64,000 nucleotides of DNA, from NCBI GenBank assembly GCA_964017145.1, contig OZ024840.1, positions 3,038,001 through 3,102,000 of the forward strand, written 5' to 3'. Positions 1 through 9,590 of the stretch are shown one piece after another. The notes beneath the pieces were generated by a model. The model did not search any database and was not told the origin of the DNA. It saw only the letters and a program-made list of their open reading frames with translations. The stretch's first letter is position 1. Every line of letters starts with the position of its first letter. This DNA is from Agrocybe praecox (taxonomy: Eukaryota; Basidiomycota; Agaricomycetes; Agaricales; Agrocybaceae). The position numbers were made by a program, and so were the translations under genes.

Positions 1-2
1 AC

Positions 3-1448
3 TCTGGTGGCTTCTTTCAACCCCCTACACCTCCTGTCATCCCCGATACTTTGATTCAGCAGGGTCACTATCGCAATGTCACAGGCGATTCTACAGTTGG
101 AGCCACTCCTAGTCCAGATAAGTCGAAGGTCAAAACAGTATTCCCATGGGAAGGCCAACCTCGAGTCATGCCAACGAGAGTTTTTCCCGACTCAGATGCC
201 CCTCTCCCTTCGTTGTTCCTTAGCCCAAGTAGCCAGAGCCAAACCTCGACTACAACGCAACCCAGTACTCCGGAAATCACTACATCTCACATTCCCAGTC
301 GTTCTATGCCACTTTCTCCTCTATTTGGTCTACCTAACGCATTGAATTATGCGAATGCATGGGACACTGTTCCGAGCATACAAAAGTATGCATCACGACT
401 TGTCAAACCACCTCCCCCTCCACCAACACTAGCCCCACCATTTGAGGATGAATCTTATAGAAAATCACGCAAGAAGAGTTGGGATGAACGTACAGAAGTG
501 AGCAGCCGCGATGGTGATGATGAAGATAATGCAGATGACGAAGACGAGGATGAGGCTGTCGCTCATAAAACTCGACAATGGGTCGACGAGGATGACAGTG
601 GCTCTGAAGCCGCAAAAAGGCGCTCGAGAAGAGGTTCTATTGTCACCGCTACGTTAAAACCCAAGAAGAAAGAGTACAGGAGCCGTGGCGTGCAAACTAT
701 GGTCATCGAGACGCGTAGTATGGCGGTTCAGGTCGATGCTCCCAAGCCTGAACCAAGGCATCAGAAGCGTGGGTCAGTCTCGAATAGACGCCATTGGGCG
801 CCAACGACAGCGACTTCTGCAGCACCTGCAATGACGCGGTCGGTATCGATGGATACCTCGAACAGTCCTTCCTCAAACGTATTGACTATTGCCCCTGCTC
901 TTTTGGCACCGGAGCCTTTGCGAAGCTATAAGAGGTCACCCCCTGAGTCCCCAAAGACACCATCCCATTCGTTGAAGTCGTCAAGGGAATTTGTTACTGT
1001 GCCTCCTAGTCAAAATGGCACCGCCAGGCCTTCTCCCAAAATCACACCATCCACTATCAGCACCAGCAAGGTCAAACCTACTGTTCGCACTTCTAATTCA
1101 CCCACGACAAGATTTATCCCTATGGAGCAGCCTGCGTCTTCACCTGCACCTTTATCTGCATCTCCAGTGATAACATCGCATGTTCCTGCGTCTGTTACCA
1201 AGCAATCAGCTCGATTCTCACCTGCCTCTATAACACGTCGGGTATCGAATGATTCGTCCCTTGGTTCTCCTTTGTCTTCTATAGGTCCAGTCTCACCTGT
1301 TGATGGGCAAGCTGTTCCTTTGCCTATCAGAAAGGGCACTCGTGTCTGGGACCCTGCTAGGGGTGTCGATGTGTTCAAGCGTGGATCGGAGGAGGTCCTT
1401 GCGCGATTTTTGAAAATGGGAGGTGCTTTTGAAGAGGAAGCGCGATAA
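3..1448 (+). CDS. Glycogenin, C-terminal part (5' end outside window)
   Basis: This reading frame is open from the first bases of the window to a TAA at 1446-1448, so about 481 residues of a longer protein are visible and the 5' part lies upstream. Near its start it carries the VFPWE motif followed by TRVFPDSDAP. It ends with VWDPARGVDVFKRGSEEVL then ARFLKMG. I recognise both blocks as the conserved C-terminal landmarks of fungal glycogenin. Between them lies a low-complexity Ser/Pro/Thr linker with an acidic run at about residues 160-185. Glycogenin is the self-glucosylating GT8 enzyme that primes glycogen synthesis in the cytosol; its catalytic domain would be upstream and is not seen. Glycogenin is known to lie next to the A mating-type locus in several Agaricomycetes, which fits the neighbours here. 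The identification rests only on the tail motifs. Confidence 0.8.
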   Translation, partial: SGGFFQPPTPPVIPDTLIQQGHYRNVTGDSTVGATPSPDKSKVKTVFPWEGQPRVMPTRVFPDSDAPLPSLFLSPSSQSQTSTTTQPSTPEITTSHIPSRSMPLSPLFGLPNALNYANAWDTVPSIQKYASRLVKPPPPPPTLAPPFEDESYRKSRKKSWDERTEVSSRDGDDEDNADDEDEDEAVAHKTRQWVDEDDSGSEAAKRRSRRGSIVTATLKPKKKEYRSRGVQTMVIETRSMAVQVDAPKPEPRHQKRGSVSNRRHWAPTTATSAAPAMTRSVSMDTSNSPSSNVLTIAPALLAPEPLRSYKRSPPESPKTPSHSLKSSREFVTVPPSQNGTARPSPKITPSTISTSKVKPTVRTSNSPTTRFIPMEQPASSPAPLSASPVITSHVPASVTKQSARFSPASITRRVSNDSSLGSPLSSIGPVSPVDGQAVPLPIRKGTRVWDPARGVDVFKRGSEEVLARFLKMGGAFEEEAR

Positions 1449-1896
1449 GTTATACTCATATTTGCGAAGGCTTTTTTTTCTTTTCTTGTTTTCTCTTGGA
1501 CGATTATTCCCCTCCCTTTTTCCCTACTGTTATCAACTTCGTTTCTCATTGGTTATGTATACTATGTCATCGGATTCCTTTTCTTTTTGTTTGCCTTCCA
1601 ACGTTTTGTTAGTTTCACCCACACATTCGTCTCTCTCGTTACCGTCTTCTGCATACACATCCATACCCAGATTCATGAGCAATGTCCGCGACCCCCATTC
1701 CATCATTCATATAGTTGTCACCCACCGTCATTCCTTCTCGCCTTTTTACTCTCTCCATTCAGCACTCGCGCCCCTCTTTTGGTAGTTATCCTCGCACATA
1801 TGTAGATTTCATGTAGAAGCACAGGTGTTCGCTTACAGTGAATACGCATCATCATGTTTGCATTCACCAATTCTCAGCACAGCCAACAAATGTACC

Positions 1897-1925
1897 GACG
1901 TCATTTCAATCCGCAAGTGACGTCA
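1897..1925 (+). promoter_or_regulatory. Pair of CRE/ATF-like sites
   Basis: GACGTCAT lies at 1897-1904 and the perfect palindrome TGACGTCA at 1918-1925, about 105-135 bp upstream of the LEA-like start codon and 38-66 bp upstream of its TATA box. TGACGTCA is the classic binding site of ATF/CREB bZIP factors, such as stress-activated Atf1/Sko1 in fungi. Stress regulation of the downstream gene is an inference. Confidence 0.5.
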
Positions 1926-1962
1926 CCGGAGTAATCTAGTGTATTTGGAAAGACTAGATAGG

Positions 1963-1969
1963 TATAAAA
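1963..1969 (+). promoter_or_regulatory. TATA box of the LEA-like gene
   Basis: TATAAAA lies 61 nt upstream of the ATG at 2030, the usual distance for a fungal core promoter. TATA boxes this clear are rare in the window and suggest a strongly regulated gene. Confidence 0.6.
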
Positions 1970-2029
1970 GTAGGAGCTCCTAGACTTTTATATTCTCCAA
2001 TATTCTCTCAACAATCACATAAAACTACA

Positions 2030-3169
2030 ATGTCTGGACCTACACCCGCACATATTTTTAACGTCGATGAGCTCACAGGAAAAGAGTATGTTTTTTATGC
2101 TTTAATTTTGACGCCAGTATTGATCTTATATTCTTTTCTTCAGGCATTCAGCTCTTGAGACTACCGCTGCAGAAGCTCGAATCAACGCCCCCAACGCTGT
2201 TGTAGCTCATGAAGTTGACGCGAACGCCGAAGAAGCGCAATATGCCGCGCAACAAGCTGCTGCACATGCCAAAGTTGGTTTATATTGCTTTGCTTGGAGA
2301 GAATTTTTATTGATGCGATAAACCAGTCTATGGGGTCAAGCCTCACCGGAGAACCAAACACCGCTGCTACTTCTGCCTCAAATATTACTAATGCTGCTGT
2401 TCGAGAAGGAAAGCATGATGTCGAGGAGGCTAAGGCTGTTGGAGCTGGATACGTTCAGCAAGTGAAGAATGTTATGAACTCTGCTGTGGAGATGGCTCAG
2501 GTTTGTCATTTATTTAGTATGCCTGTATGCTTCTGGCTCACAACAAAACTTACATCTATACAGGAATATCTTCCTGCACCTGTGACTTCAGCTGCCTCAG
2601 CAATGACGAACGCTGCAACATCAGCTGTTGCCAATCCAGGCGAGACAGCCGTTAATGTCGCTACAGCCATTTCAAATACCATTGCCAATACCGCTGCAGC
2701 TGCAGTCGAGACGGCGAAGGAGACTGCGTCAAGTGCGCAGGCTTCCGCCGACAACGCTACTTTAAGGGCACAAGCCACCGTCGATGAAGTCTCTGCATCT
2801 GCGCAGGCCTCAGCCAATGATGCCGCTGCGAGAGCGCGAGCTACTGCTAATAATGCAGCCAACACTATGAACGAGTCGGTGCAGCCCCACATTGACAAGG
2901 CGATGGAAACTGCGCAGACCTACGCCAATGCAGCTGGAACGCAAGGCAAACAATTGCATGACCAATATTTCACCGGGAGTACAACTGGTCCTGCTTCTAC
3001 CAAGGCGCCTGCCTCGGCTACGACAGCACCTTTGGAGAGCGGCCGATACACTATCGATACCCCTTATCCGAACGCGTCGACGAAACCTGGTTTGGCTGAA
3101 AAGGTTGCGAATCCAAATTCCAAGGAGCCCACATTGGCAGGCACCGGGGCACCCACTATGCTTAATTAA
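2030..3169 (+). CDS. Alanine-rich LEA-like / apolipoprotein-like helical protein
   Basis: Exon model: join(2030..2085, 2144..2273, 2327..2500, 2564..3169), 321 residues. The third intron (63 nt) is in frame and has no stop. The protein is very rich in Ala, Thr, Asn and Glu. Its middle (about residues 120-240) is a long amphipathic-looking helix with LEA-like repeating phrases of the type SAQASADNATLRAQATVDE and SAQASANDAAARARATANN. The tail is Pro/Thr-rich and ends in GTGAPTMLN. I see no signal peptide or membrane span. Such proteins (LEA group 3-like) are associated with desiccation or heat protection or with lipid surfaces. That role is an inference from composition, strengthened by the stress-type promoter upstream. 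No specific ortholog is recognised. Confidence 0.65.
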
Positions 3170-3699
3170 CTAAGTCTTTGTGATCGTTTTTCATTCAATA
3201 AACTGTAATATCTGTATATTAATATGTAGTATTTCTTACTTACTTGTATAAACCATGAACGTCGAATCCAAATCTGGCGCACAATGAGCAGAATTAAGCG
3301 CCGTTTTGGGACTACACAGCCACAAATCCCAATTGTCCCAATTTGTGACACAATGGACACTGCCGATCGGCTTCCATTGTCTATTGTTACTGTTTAATCT
3401 CCGACGTCGGCTAGATTCGGCTGATCCCTTTGGTCAGTATATTTAGATTTGGTGTTTTCTTCATACAAATTCGGTCTCGTAGATATGCGAATATGCGTTA
3501 GTATATAGAACCTATCTGTATATAGTATTAAACCCTAAAGAAAGTTACATACGTTCAGATCCCTTCGATTTCTATGAGCTAAAATAGGGGTAATCTTATC
3601 GCAATCAGCTATGATGTAATGGTCTATTATGGCACTAGCCATCGTCAATTGTCATCGCAACCTCAATCTTCAACTTGAACCTTACAGACAAACATTACG
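3170..3699. other. Intergenic region upstream of the beta-flanking gene
   Basis: This 530-bp AT-rich spacer has no gene. It contains a 10-bp perfect palindrome, CCGACGTCGG, at 3401-3410. No TATA box lies at a usual distance from the ATG at 3700. Confidence 0.5.
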
Positions 3700-4788
3700 A
3701 TGGTATGTTAAATTCAAAAACCTTTGCCTCTAAACTCACAGATAATGACCATTATATAGGATAGTTTCATAAGCCTCGCGAAGCAAGGGTACAGCGCTTA
3801 TCAGGACTCCCAGGGTGCGTTCATGATTCTAATCTGTCTCACGGGAGATGAGAAGATGATCCTTCGCGATCTATGTAATCGGCGCTTACTTTAATGAATT
3901 AGAGGACGTCTCAAAGACTGGAGGACACGAATACAACTCTCCAGATAATAAGAGGCACTCGAGTAACGACGATTACGATGGTCCTGATCGTGAGTTGTGT
4001 TCGATTCACAGGGGCTGATGTGACGAGGGATTGACGAAGTTGCTTTTTGTCGGTCTTAGTCGACCACGATGAGGTCGTGCGTAACGCTGAGAAACATGGC
4101 TCTGGAGACTCTAGCCTCTTTTCTTCCGCTATGGGTTTCTTGTCGGACAATAAGGTCGTTTCAGTCTTTGAAACATTTTTGTTCTGTATTAATGGATTGT
4201 GTAGCGAGCCTCTAAACACGAGCCAGTAGACGAAGAACGAGTCACTCAGGCGCATGAACAGGCATACAACCAAGGCGGCGCTGGAGATCTTAGCGCTCAC
4301 GAGCTAGGTGGGGCTGCTGCTCTCCAAGTACGTTCTTGTTCGTTGCTTTGTATCGTGTGCCATCTAAGTTAATGTTAATTATTCCAATCCATAATATCTG
4401 TCCTTGGAATTTCTAGGTGCTTAAGCGCTTTACCTCTTCTGGTTCAGGCTCCAGCGGTTCCCAAACGGAGCTTATCAGTCTCGCGATGGCTGAGGCCACG
4501 AAACTGTTCGATAAATCCGGTGGAGCGGCATCAGGCAATAAACAAGACGCGGTCAACGGCGCTGCAATGACCGTCATGAAGCTCCTGGTCCAGTCTAAGT
4601 TCAGCGGTGGAACTGTCGGAGGCGGAAATTCTGGCGGATTGAGTGGGCTAATGGGTTTGGTAAGTTTCAGGGCTATAATCTTTCGGGGGCGGTGGTGCCT
4701 TCGGGTCCAAGATTTTGGTTCATACGCGGTTGCTAACAAGGCAACAAACCATTTTTCTTACTTTGTTTAGGCCACCAAGTTCATGTAA
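3700..4788 (+). CDS. beta-fg: Beta-flanking protein (DUF7721-type), left border of HD mating-type locus
   Basis: Exon model: join(3700..3702, 3760..3814, 3903..3989, 4060..4154, 4223..4327, 4417..4659, 4771..4788), 201 residues. The first exon is just the ATG. Recognisable blocks are MDSFISLAKQGYSAYQDSQ at the N-terminus, HGSGDSSLFSSAMGFLSDNK, a PVDEERVTQAHEQAYNQGG segment, LAMAEATKLFDKSGGAASGN, then AVNGAAMTVMKLLVQSKFSG and the ending GLATKFM. This is the conserved fungal 'beta-flanking' family. Its biochemical role is unknown. In Agaricomycetes the gene is named for marking one border of the A (HD) mating-type locus, and here the divergent homeodomain pair begins 293 bp downstream. The C-terminal half (exons 5-7) is the best conserved and firmly supported; exons 1-3 are less certain. 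Confidence 0.85.
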
Positions 4789-5081
4789 ACAGGGAAAATT
4801 TTAGCTTTCCAGATCAACGAAACCATTTCCCTGTCACCCGACATTGAATTTTAATTCAGATTCAAACTTTATATTCGAAGGGCGATCCCAGTACAGGAGG
4901 ATGATGACAATGTGTAAAATACAGTGCTAGTTAAATATTATACAGAATAGGTATATGAGTTTGTTCTGTTCATTGGCGCAGAGATAACGAAAGCAACGAT
5001 AACAACGAAATGCAAAGAAAGCGTTATAATGGACTGATAAAGGTGGTGGGGTAGATATGAGAAAAATAAGATGACAGAGAA

Positions 5082-6902
5082 TCACTGAAAACAGTTAGTG
5101 GGATTCGATAAGGTCAACAGAGACGGATCCAGAGTCGTCATATTCACGTATTTGTCTTGCATAGGCATGTGCAAACTGGTGGGTGTTGCGAAATCAAAGT
5201 CGAGGATATCACAAATATCGGGATGATTCAAAACGGAAAGATCAAACTCCATCGTTTCAAAATTGAAGTCCGACGAGGATATGTCAGATAGTTCTGGCAG
5301 CGGTAAATGCGGCGGGGTTGAAGGCTCAGGCGAAGATTCGACTGAGGAAGAAGAGAAAAAAGTCGTTGAGGACATGTCTGAACCGGAGGAAAATGTTCGA
5401 TTCGGTTGCTCCGTGGATGAAGACGATGAGAAGTTACGCTTTGACGTGGTTGGGCGACGTTTGGAATATGGTGCAAATTTTCTTGATTTATCTGCATTGC
5501 AATGAGGTGGGGACAGAAAGGCAGTTGTAACACCAGAACGTCCTGGGCCAGCAGGGAACCGTTGTGGACGAGAAGTTGAGAAATCTCGGCAAATCACAGG
5601 AGGAGCCATGGTTTTGACGAAAGCTGGATGATGGGCACGAGGAAGGATAGTGACAGTCGATGTGTACCAAGGTTCTGAAGTTTCAGACGGCATGCCTAGA
5701 GACATGCCCCTTTTCTTTTCAAGAAAAGTCATTTTTGACTGGAAGAGGATGATGAACTCGTCTATGTCGATGGGAGTGGTTGATTTATTGGAACAAGGCT
5801 GAGGTCGTCGCATCCATACCGGAGGAGGAAAACGCGAACTTCCATTATTAGTAGCAAATGGATCAAGGCCAGTGCCGGTAAACTTGGATGGAAATGCATG
5901 TGGTGGACGAAAGGGGTCTATACGAGGATCGTCTATCTCCAAACATGAATTTGGTCGAAGTTGTTCCTGTGAGGCCTGACAATAGGACTATCAGACACAA
6001 AAGGTTTTCACAATAGAAATGGACGCACCTCGCGATCTGATACATCATCTCCAGAGTCATCCTCGTTCGAGGAGTAATCATGTCTTTTGGTGACGAATCC
6101 ATTAGGTAGGGCATTCAAAGCTATATTCATCGGAAGTTCCGAAGTTATTCGGCGTACAGTCTTGCCATCCTTCTTAGCGCGGTTTCGGTGGTTTTGGAAC
6201 TAAAAAGAGGCTGCAATGAATTTACTAGCAAAGGCGAGTTACAGTTCAGATATTTACCCAGACTTCAATTTGGCGAGGTGTCATGCCAGTCGCTGAAGCC
6301 AATCGTGAACGATGTATCACAGATGGATAACCATTAAGTTCAAAATATTTTTCAAGTGCTGGGGTACATTCCTATATGTCATAACGTGAGTATAAATCTG
6401 AGAAAGAAAAAAAAGAGAATACATTATTGAAAGGTTGTTTGTTTTTCCATCCCAAACGTTCCTGATGTCTAGTGATACTCGATACAATAAATGACACCCA
6501 AGATTTGATTATAGGAAGGTAGTGTCTTTGGGATAGGGATTCGAAGGACTTTAGCAACGCCATCGGGTCCTGTCTTTGCGCATTATCCACACAGGTGCGT
6601 CTATACGAAGACTGGTATTGAAGCTGTAGTTCGTTAATGCCTCGATTTAGACGTCGAATAAGGATATTGCGGGTGTTCTCCGTTACTTTGAGAGTCATGA
6701 TAGGCGTCAAGAAATCTGTAGGATATGGTAGAATAAGATCTGGTACTGAGCATTTGCTTAATGATGGGGAAATAGATGAGGGTAGTTTATAGATGCTATC
6801 AATTTCCAGGGTTAGAGACGATGCCCAGGAGCTGATTCTTTTGAGGGCAGCCATTTCATCCTTCGAGTTGAGGTTTAATGGGGCGCATACGATACGCGAC
6901 AT
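5082..6902 (-). CDS. HD2: HD2 homeodomain mating-type transcription factor
   Basis: Exon model: complement(join(5082..5975, 6029..6199, 6258..6371, 6423..6902)), 552 residues. The start is the ATG at 6900-6902; the open frame upstream of it has no other ATG. The homeodomain covers about residues 145-213 and is split by two introns. It contains NECTPALEKYFELNG, then GYPSVIHRSRLASATGMTP, then RQIEVWFQNHRNRAKKDG. The recognition helix carries canonical Trp198, Phe199, Asn201 and Arg203, as expected of the typical 60-residue HD2 class. A basic stretch (RAKKDGKTVRR) follows and could be a nuclear localisation signal. The N-terminal ~140 residues are helical and are the presumed allele-specific dimerisation region. 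The C-terminus is a long Ser/Pro/Asp-rich tail, probably intrinsically disordered. It is divergently paired with HD1, sharing 185 bp. In known mushrooms HD2 acts only as a heterodimer with HD1 from a compatible mate. All four exons join in frame with no stop. Confidence 0.93.
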
Positions 6903-7087
6903 AGTGTTGAATGAAGAGTGAAGGGGAGAGTGACACTCAGTAACGGGAAGCGTGAAGCTAACGGTCAAGGCTCAAAGACAATGCGGAGTTTGAATGTGCC
7001 AAACAATGAAGTCGGAGTTTCAACGCTTGTGACAGGCTAATAGCTAGCAGTTGGTATGCTACCATTTCTCTCCTCACACTTTTCACC
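6903..7087. promoter_or_regulatory. Bidirectional promoter between HD2 and HD1
   Basis: Only 185 bp separate the two divergent start codons (6902 and 7088), so both promoters must lie here or overlap the coding regions. I see no TATA box. The sequence is purine-rich on the + strand near HD2 and contains a partial palindrome (GCTAATAGCTAGC) near 7036-7048. Confidence 0.6.
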
Positions 7088-9156
7088 ATGAACGACTCCA
7101 ACCTAGATCGGACACTCATGGAGGGTATGAGCAATCACTTAACAACTTTCTTTACCTCACTTCAAGGCGATGGAAACTCCCTTACATCCTTTCTTCACAC
7201 GTTATCGACCTTTAACGACACTATACATCTGCATCGCAGTCGCCTGCAGGAAGAAACCCTCATCGCTGCCCACAACTTTGCTTCAGTTATCGAGACCGTG
7301 GTATCAGACTTATTGATGCTGGAAAAGTCGACACAGCAAATTTTGCAAGAAAGCGAGGCTGATGTTGCCCGCATCTTGGATGAAAAACTTGGTGCTCTTT
7401 CAATAGGCGATGGTTCTCTGAATGTCCCCGGTTAGTCTCTAATCTGTCCATTTGGTGCGATAACTGAAACTGTGTTTTAGTTACAATAAGTAGCTGCCCT
7501 ACCTATGTGGAACCTTGCTATCGCTGGCTACTATCTAACTTACACAATCCCTATCCACCCAAAGAATTCAAACAAGACATATCACGGAAGACGCGGTCCT
7601 CATTACGGGACATCGATGCATGGTTCGTTGATACCCGAAAACGAATAGGGTGGAATAGAACCAGGAAAACCCTGTTTTCAAATAGACAGGATCACATTAT
7701 CCAGGCCGCAACACGGGTCTTTCTGCCCTCTCCATCGAACTCAACCCCCGATTCCTTAGACCCCATTTCGGAAGATTTCCATTTAGAATTTTCTTTAATG
7801 CAAAATGCCGCACAGTCGTTATATTCCGGCAAATTCTTACCTTCTGAAAATAACGGAACGCTTTCTTTGTCATCTCACGGAGAGAGGACAAAGAGTAGGA
7901 AAAGGACCGCATATCCAACCCCCGAGCCTTCTTCTCCTGCGGAAACCATTTGCGATTACCCCCCCTCTCGTGAATCATCCGAGTCAGTTACGGATGTTAC
8001 CCGGAAACGTCGTCGTTCTTCACCCATACCCACGGAAGACCTTCAGAAACGGCGCAGGTAAACAACCGTCCTTTCTGTTAATACTGAATACTCATCACAA
8101 TATAGGCTATCCGGATCTTCAACTATCGCAGAAGCCGTTGCCAGTATACCCTCTCCTCCCGATAGTGTATATTTCAATGAAGACCCGAGTACAAACGAAT
8201 CGACGAACAGCGAGACTGATTCTGCGAAGTCTGCTATACAGCCAACGTCAAATTATTCATCTTTTGGTTCTGGAAAACGGAAACGCCATTTACATTCTTC
8301 AACTGAGGAAGCTCAACTACCCGCCAAGCGATCAAAGACCGTCAATTGCGTACCGGAGAAATTGGCAGAAGAAGACTTGGTCTGCACGCCCGCTGTTGTA
8401 TCGCAATCGACATCTTGTGTCTCAAACACTTGTTCTACCAAACGAAAAAGGCGGTTGTCTGATGGAGAAAGTCAAATATCTTTCAAAAGGCCCCACAACG
8501 CTATGGCTTTACCACGTCTGCAAACCGTTTCCAACCCGTTTCCAATGCCGAACTTTTTTGACAACGAAATTTCCGATCCCTTACAAAACTTTCTTCCCGG
8601 TGAAGAGTATTTAAGTGATATTATCCCACCGCCTGTTGACTTGCAATCTACAATGGAGTCGCATGAAATTTCCCTGGAAATGCATGCACATCAGTACGAG
8701 TACCCATATGGATCTCATGTTCTTGACACGGGCGGTACGTCATTTCTCTATGTCATTATTACCCATTCTTATGAATACTTTAAAGAAATCCCCTTGTTGC
8801 CCAGTGTGTTCCATGTGCAACAAGAACCGCCAGCAAATTTTAATTATGATTTATCCGATACTCTATCAGGTTTGTTTTATATTTTAGCTTCAACCAACCC
8901 CGGCTCAATTTTTTATTTAGACATCGGTCTTGCCCAAATTCCAAACGATCGACTCGATTGTATCTTTAACTTGCCAGTTCCCTCGACTCATGTAACACCT
9001 GCATCCTTCACCACTTCTTATAGCGATGGGTTTAATTTGGAAGACTTCCATCACAGCAACGACATCGCTCATGCTGTTCATTTAAACGAAAAGAAAGCTC
9101 AGATCCAAGCTCTAAGAGACGAACTTAACAGATTAGAGGCGGAAATCTATCAATAA
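7088..9156 (+). CDS. HD1: HD1 homeodomain mating-type transcription factor
   Basis: Exon model: join(7088..7430, 7481..8057, 8106..8734, 8786..8869, 8921..9156), 622 residues, starting at the ATG at 7088. The N-terminal ~110 residues form a predicted helical, allele-specific dimerisation region. The atypical HD1 homeodomain lies at about residues 118-175. It contains YRWLLSNLHNPYPPKEF and the recognition helix DIDAWFVDTRKRIGW, with Trp162, Phe163, Arg167 and Arg169, the hallmark WFxxxRxRIGW form of mushroom HD1 proteins. A bipartite basic cluster, KRRR...QKRRR (about residues 290-307), is a likely nuclear localisation signal. Another basic SGKRKR segment and a KRKRRLSDG segment follow. The C-terminus ends in a short coiled coil (IQALRDELNRLEAEIYQ). 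The last two introns are each 51 nt, in frame and stop-free, so their removal is inferred from splice consensus. The gene lies between HD2 and MIP, as in other A loci. Confidence 0.92.
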
Positions 9157-9590
9157 AGTCTGTCTGTCTCTCCCTGTCTCTCCCTCTCCTCTAGCCTCTC
9201 CTTTCCCCCATTTACTATCATGCTCTATTGTATCCTTAGTTCTTGTAGGATTCTGTTTTCCTCTTGCTTTCGTTTCTTCTCACTTGCTTCGCTATCTGCT
9301 ATGTATATGTTATTATGCTATTTACTTATTATCTCTGTTCATATTCGTTGATTAATTGCATTGCTCATCGTCATTCGTTTCTATAAACTGTGCATGGGAA
9401 ATAATGAACACTTGCTTCCCGTTGGTTCAGGAGACCGTGGACTGTCAGACAGACAGCGCAGTGATCAAACATAGGCTATTTTACGGCTGGTGTCAACTTC
9501 GCCAACTCTCTTTCTTCCCCCGGTTATCTACGAAGGTCGATTTAATATTCAGTACTTGCATACGCTATATGAATCAAAAAATAATAAGGC
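9157..9590. other. Convergent spacer between HD1 and MIP
   Basis: This 434-bp spacer holds the two 3' ends. It starts with a striking CT-rich tract on the + strand (about 9158-9210, repeats of GTCTGTCTGTCTCTCC type), followed by T-rich sequence. No open reading frame with family features is seen. Confidence 0.5.

Larger units (their letters stand above)
1449..2029. other. Intergenic region: glycogenin 3' side and LEA-like promoter
   Basis: This 581-bp gap has no convincing gene. The first part is a pyrimidine-rich 3' flank. The last 150 bp hold two TGACGTCA-type sites and a TATA box for the next gene, listed separately. Confidence 0.6.

Noticed and set aside
1010..1549. 179-codon minus-strand frame opposite the glycogenin tail
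   Set aside because: It is antisense to a frame with clear family motifs, starts and ends without landmarks, and mirrors the low-complexity codons of the true gene.
2506..2898. 130-codon minus-strand frame opposite the LEA-like gene
   Set aside because: It is an Ala/Val-rich shadow of the alanine-rich repeat on the other strand.
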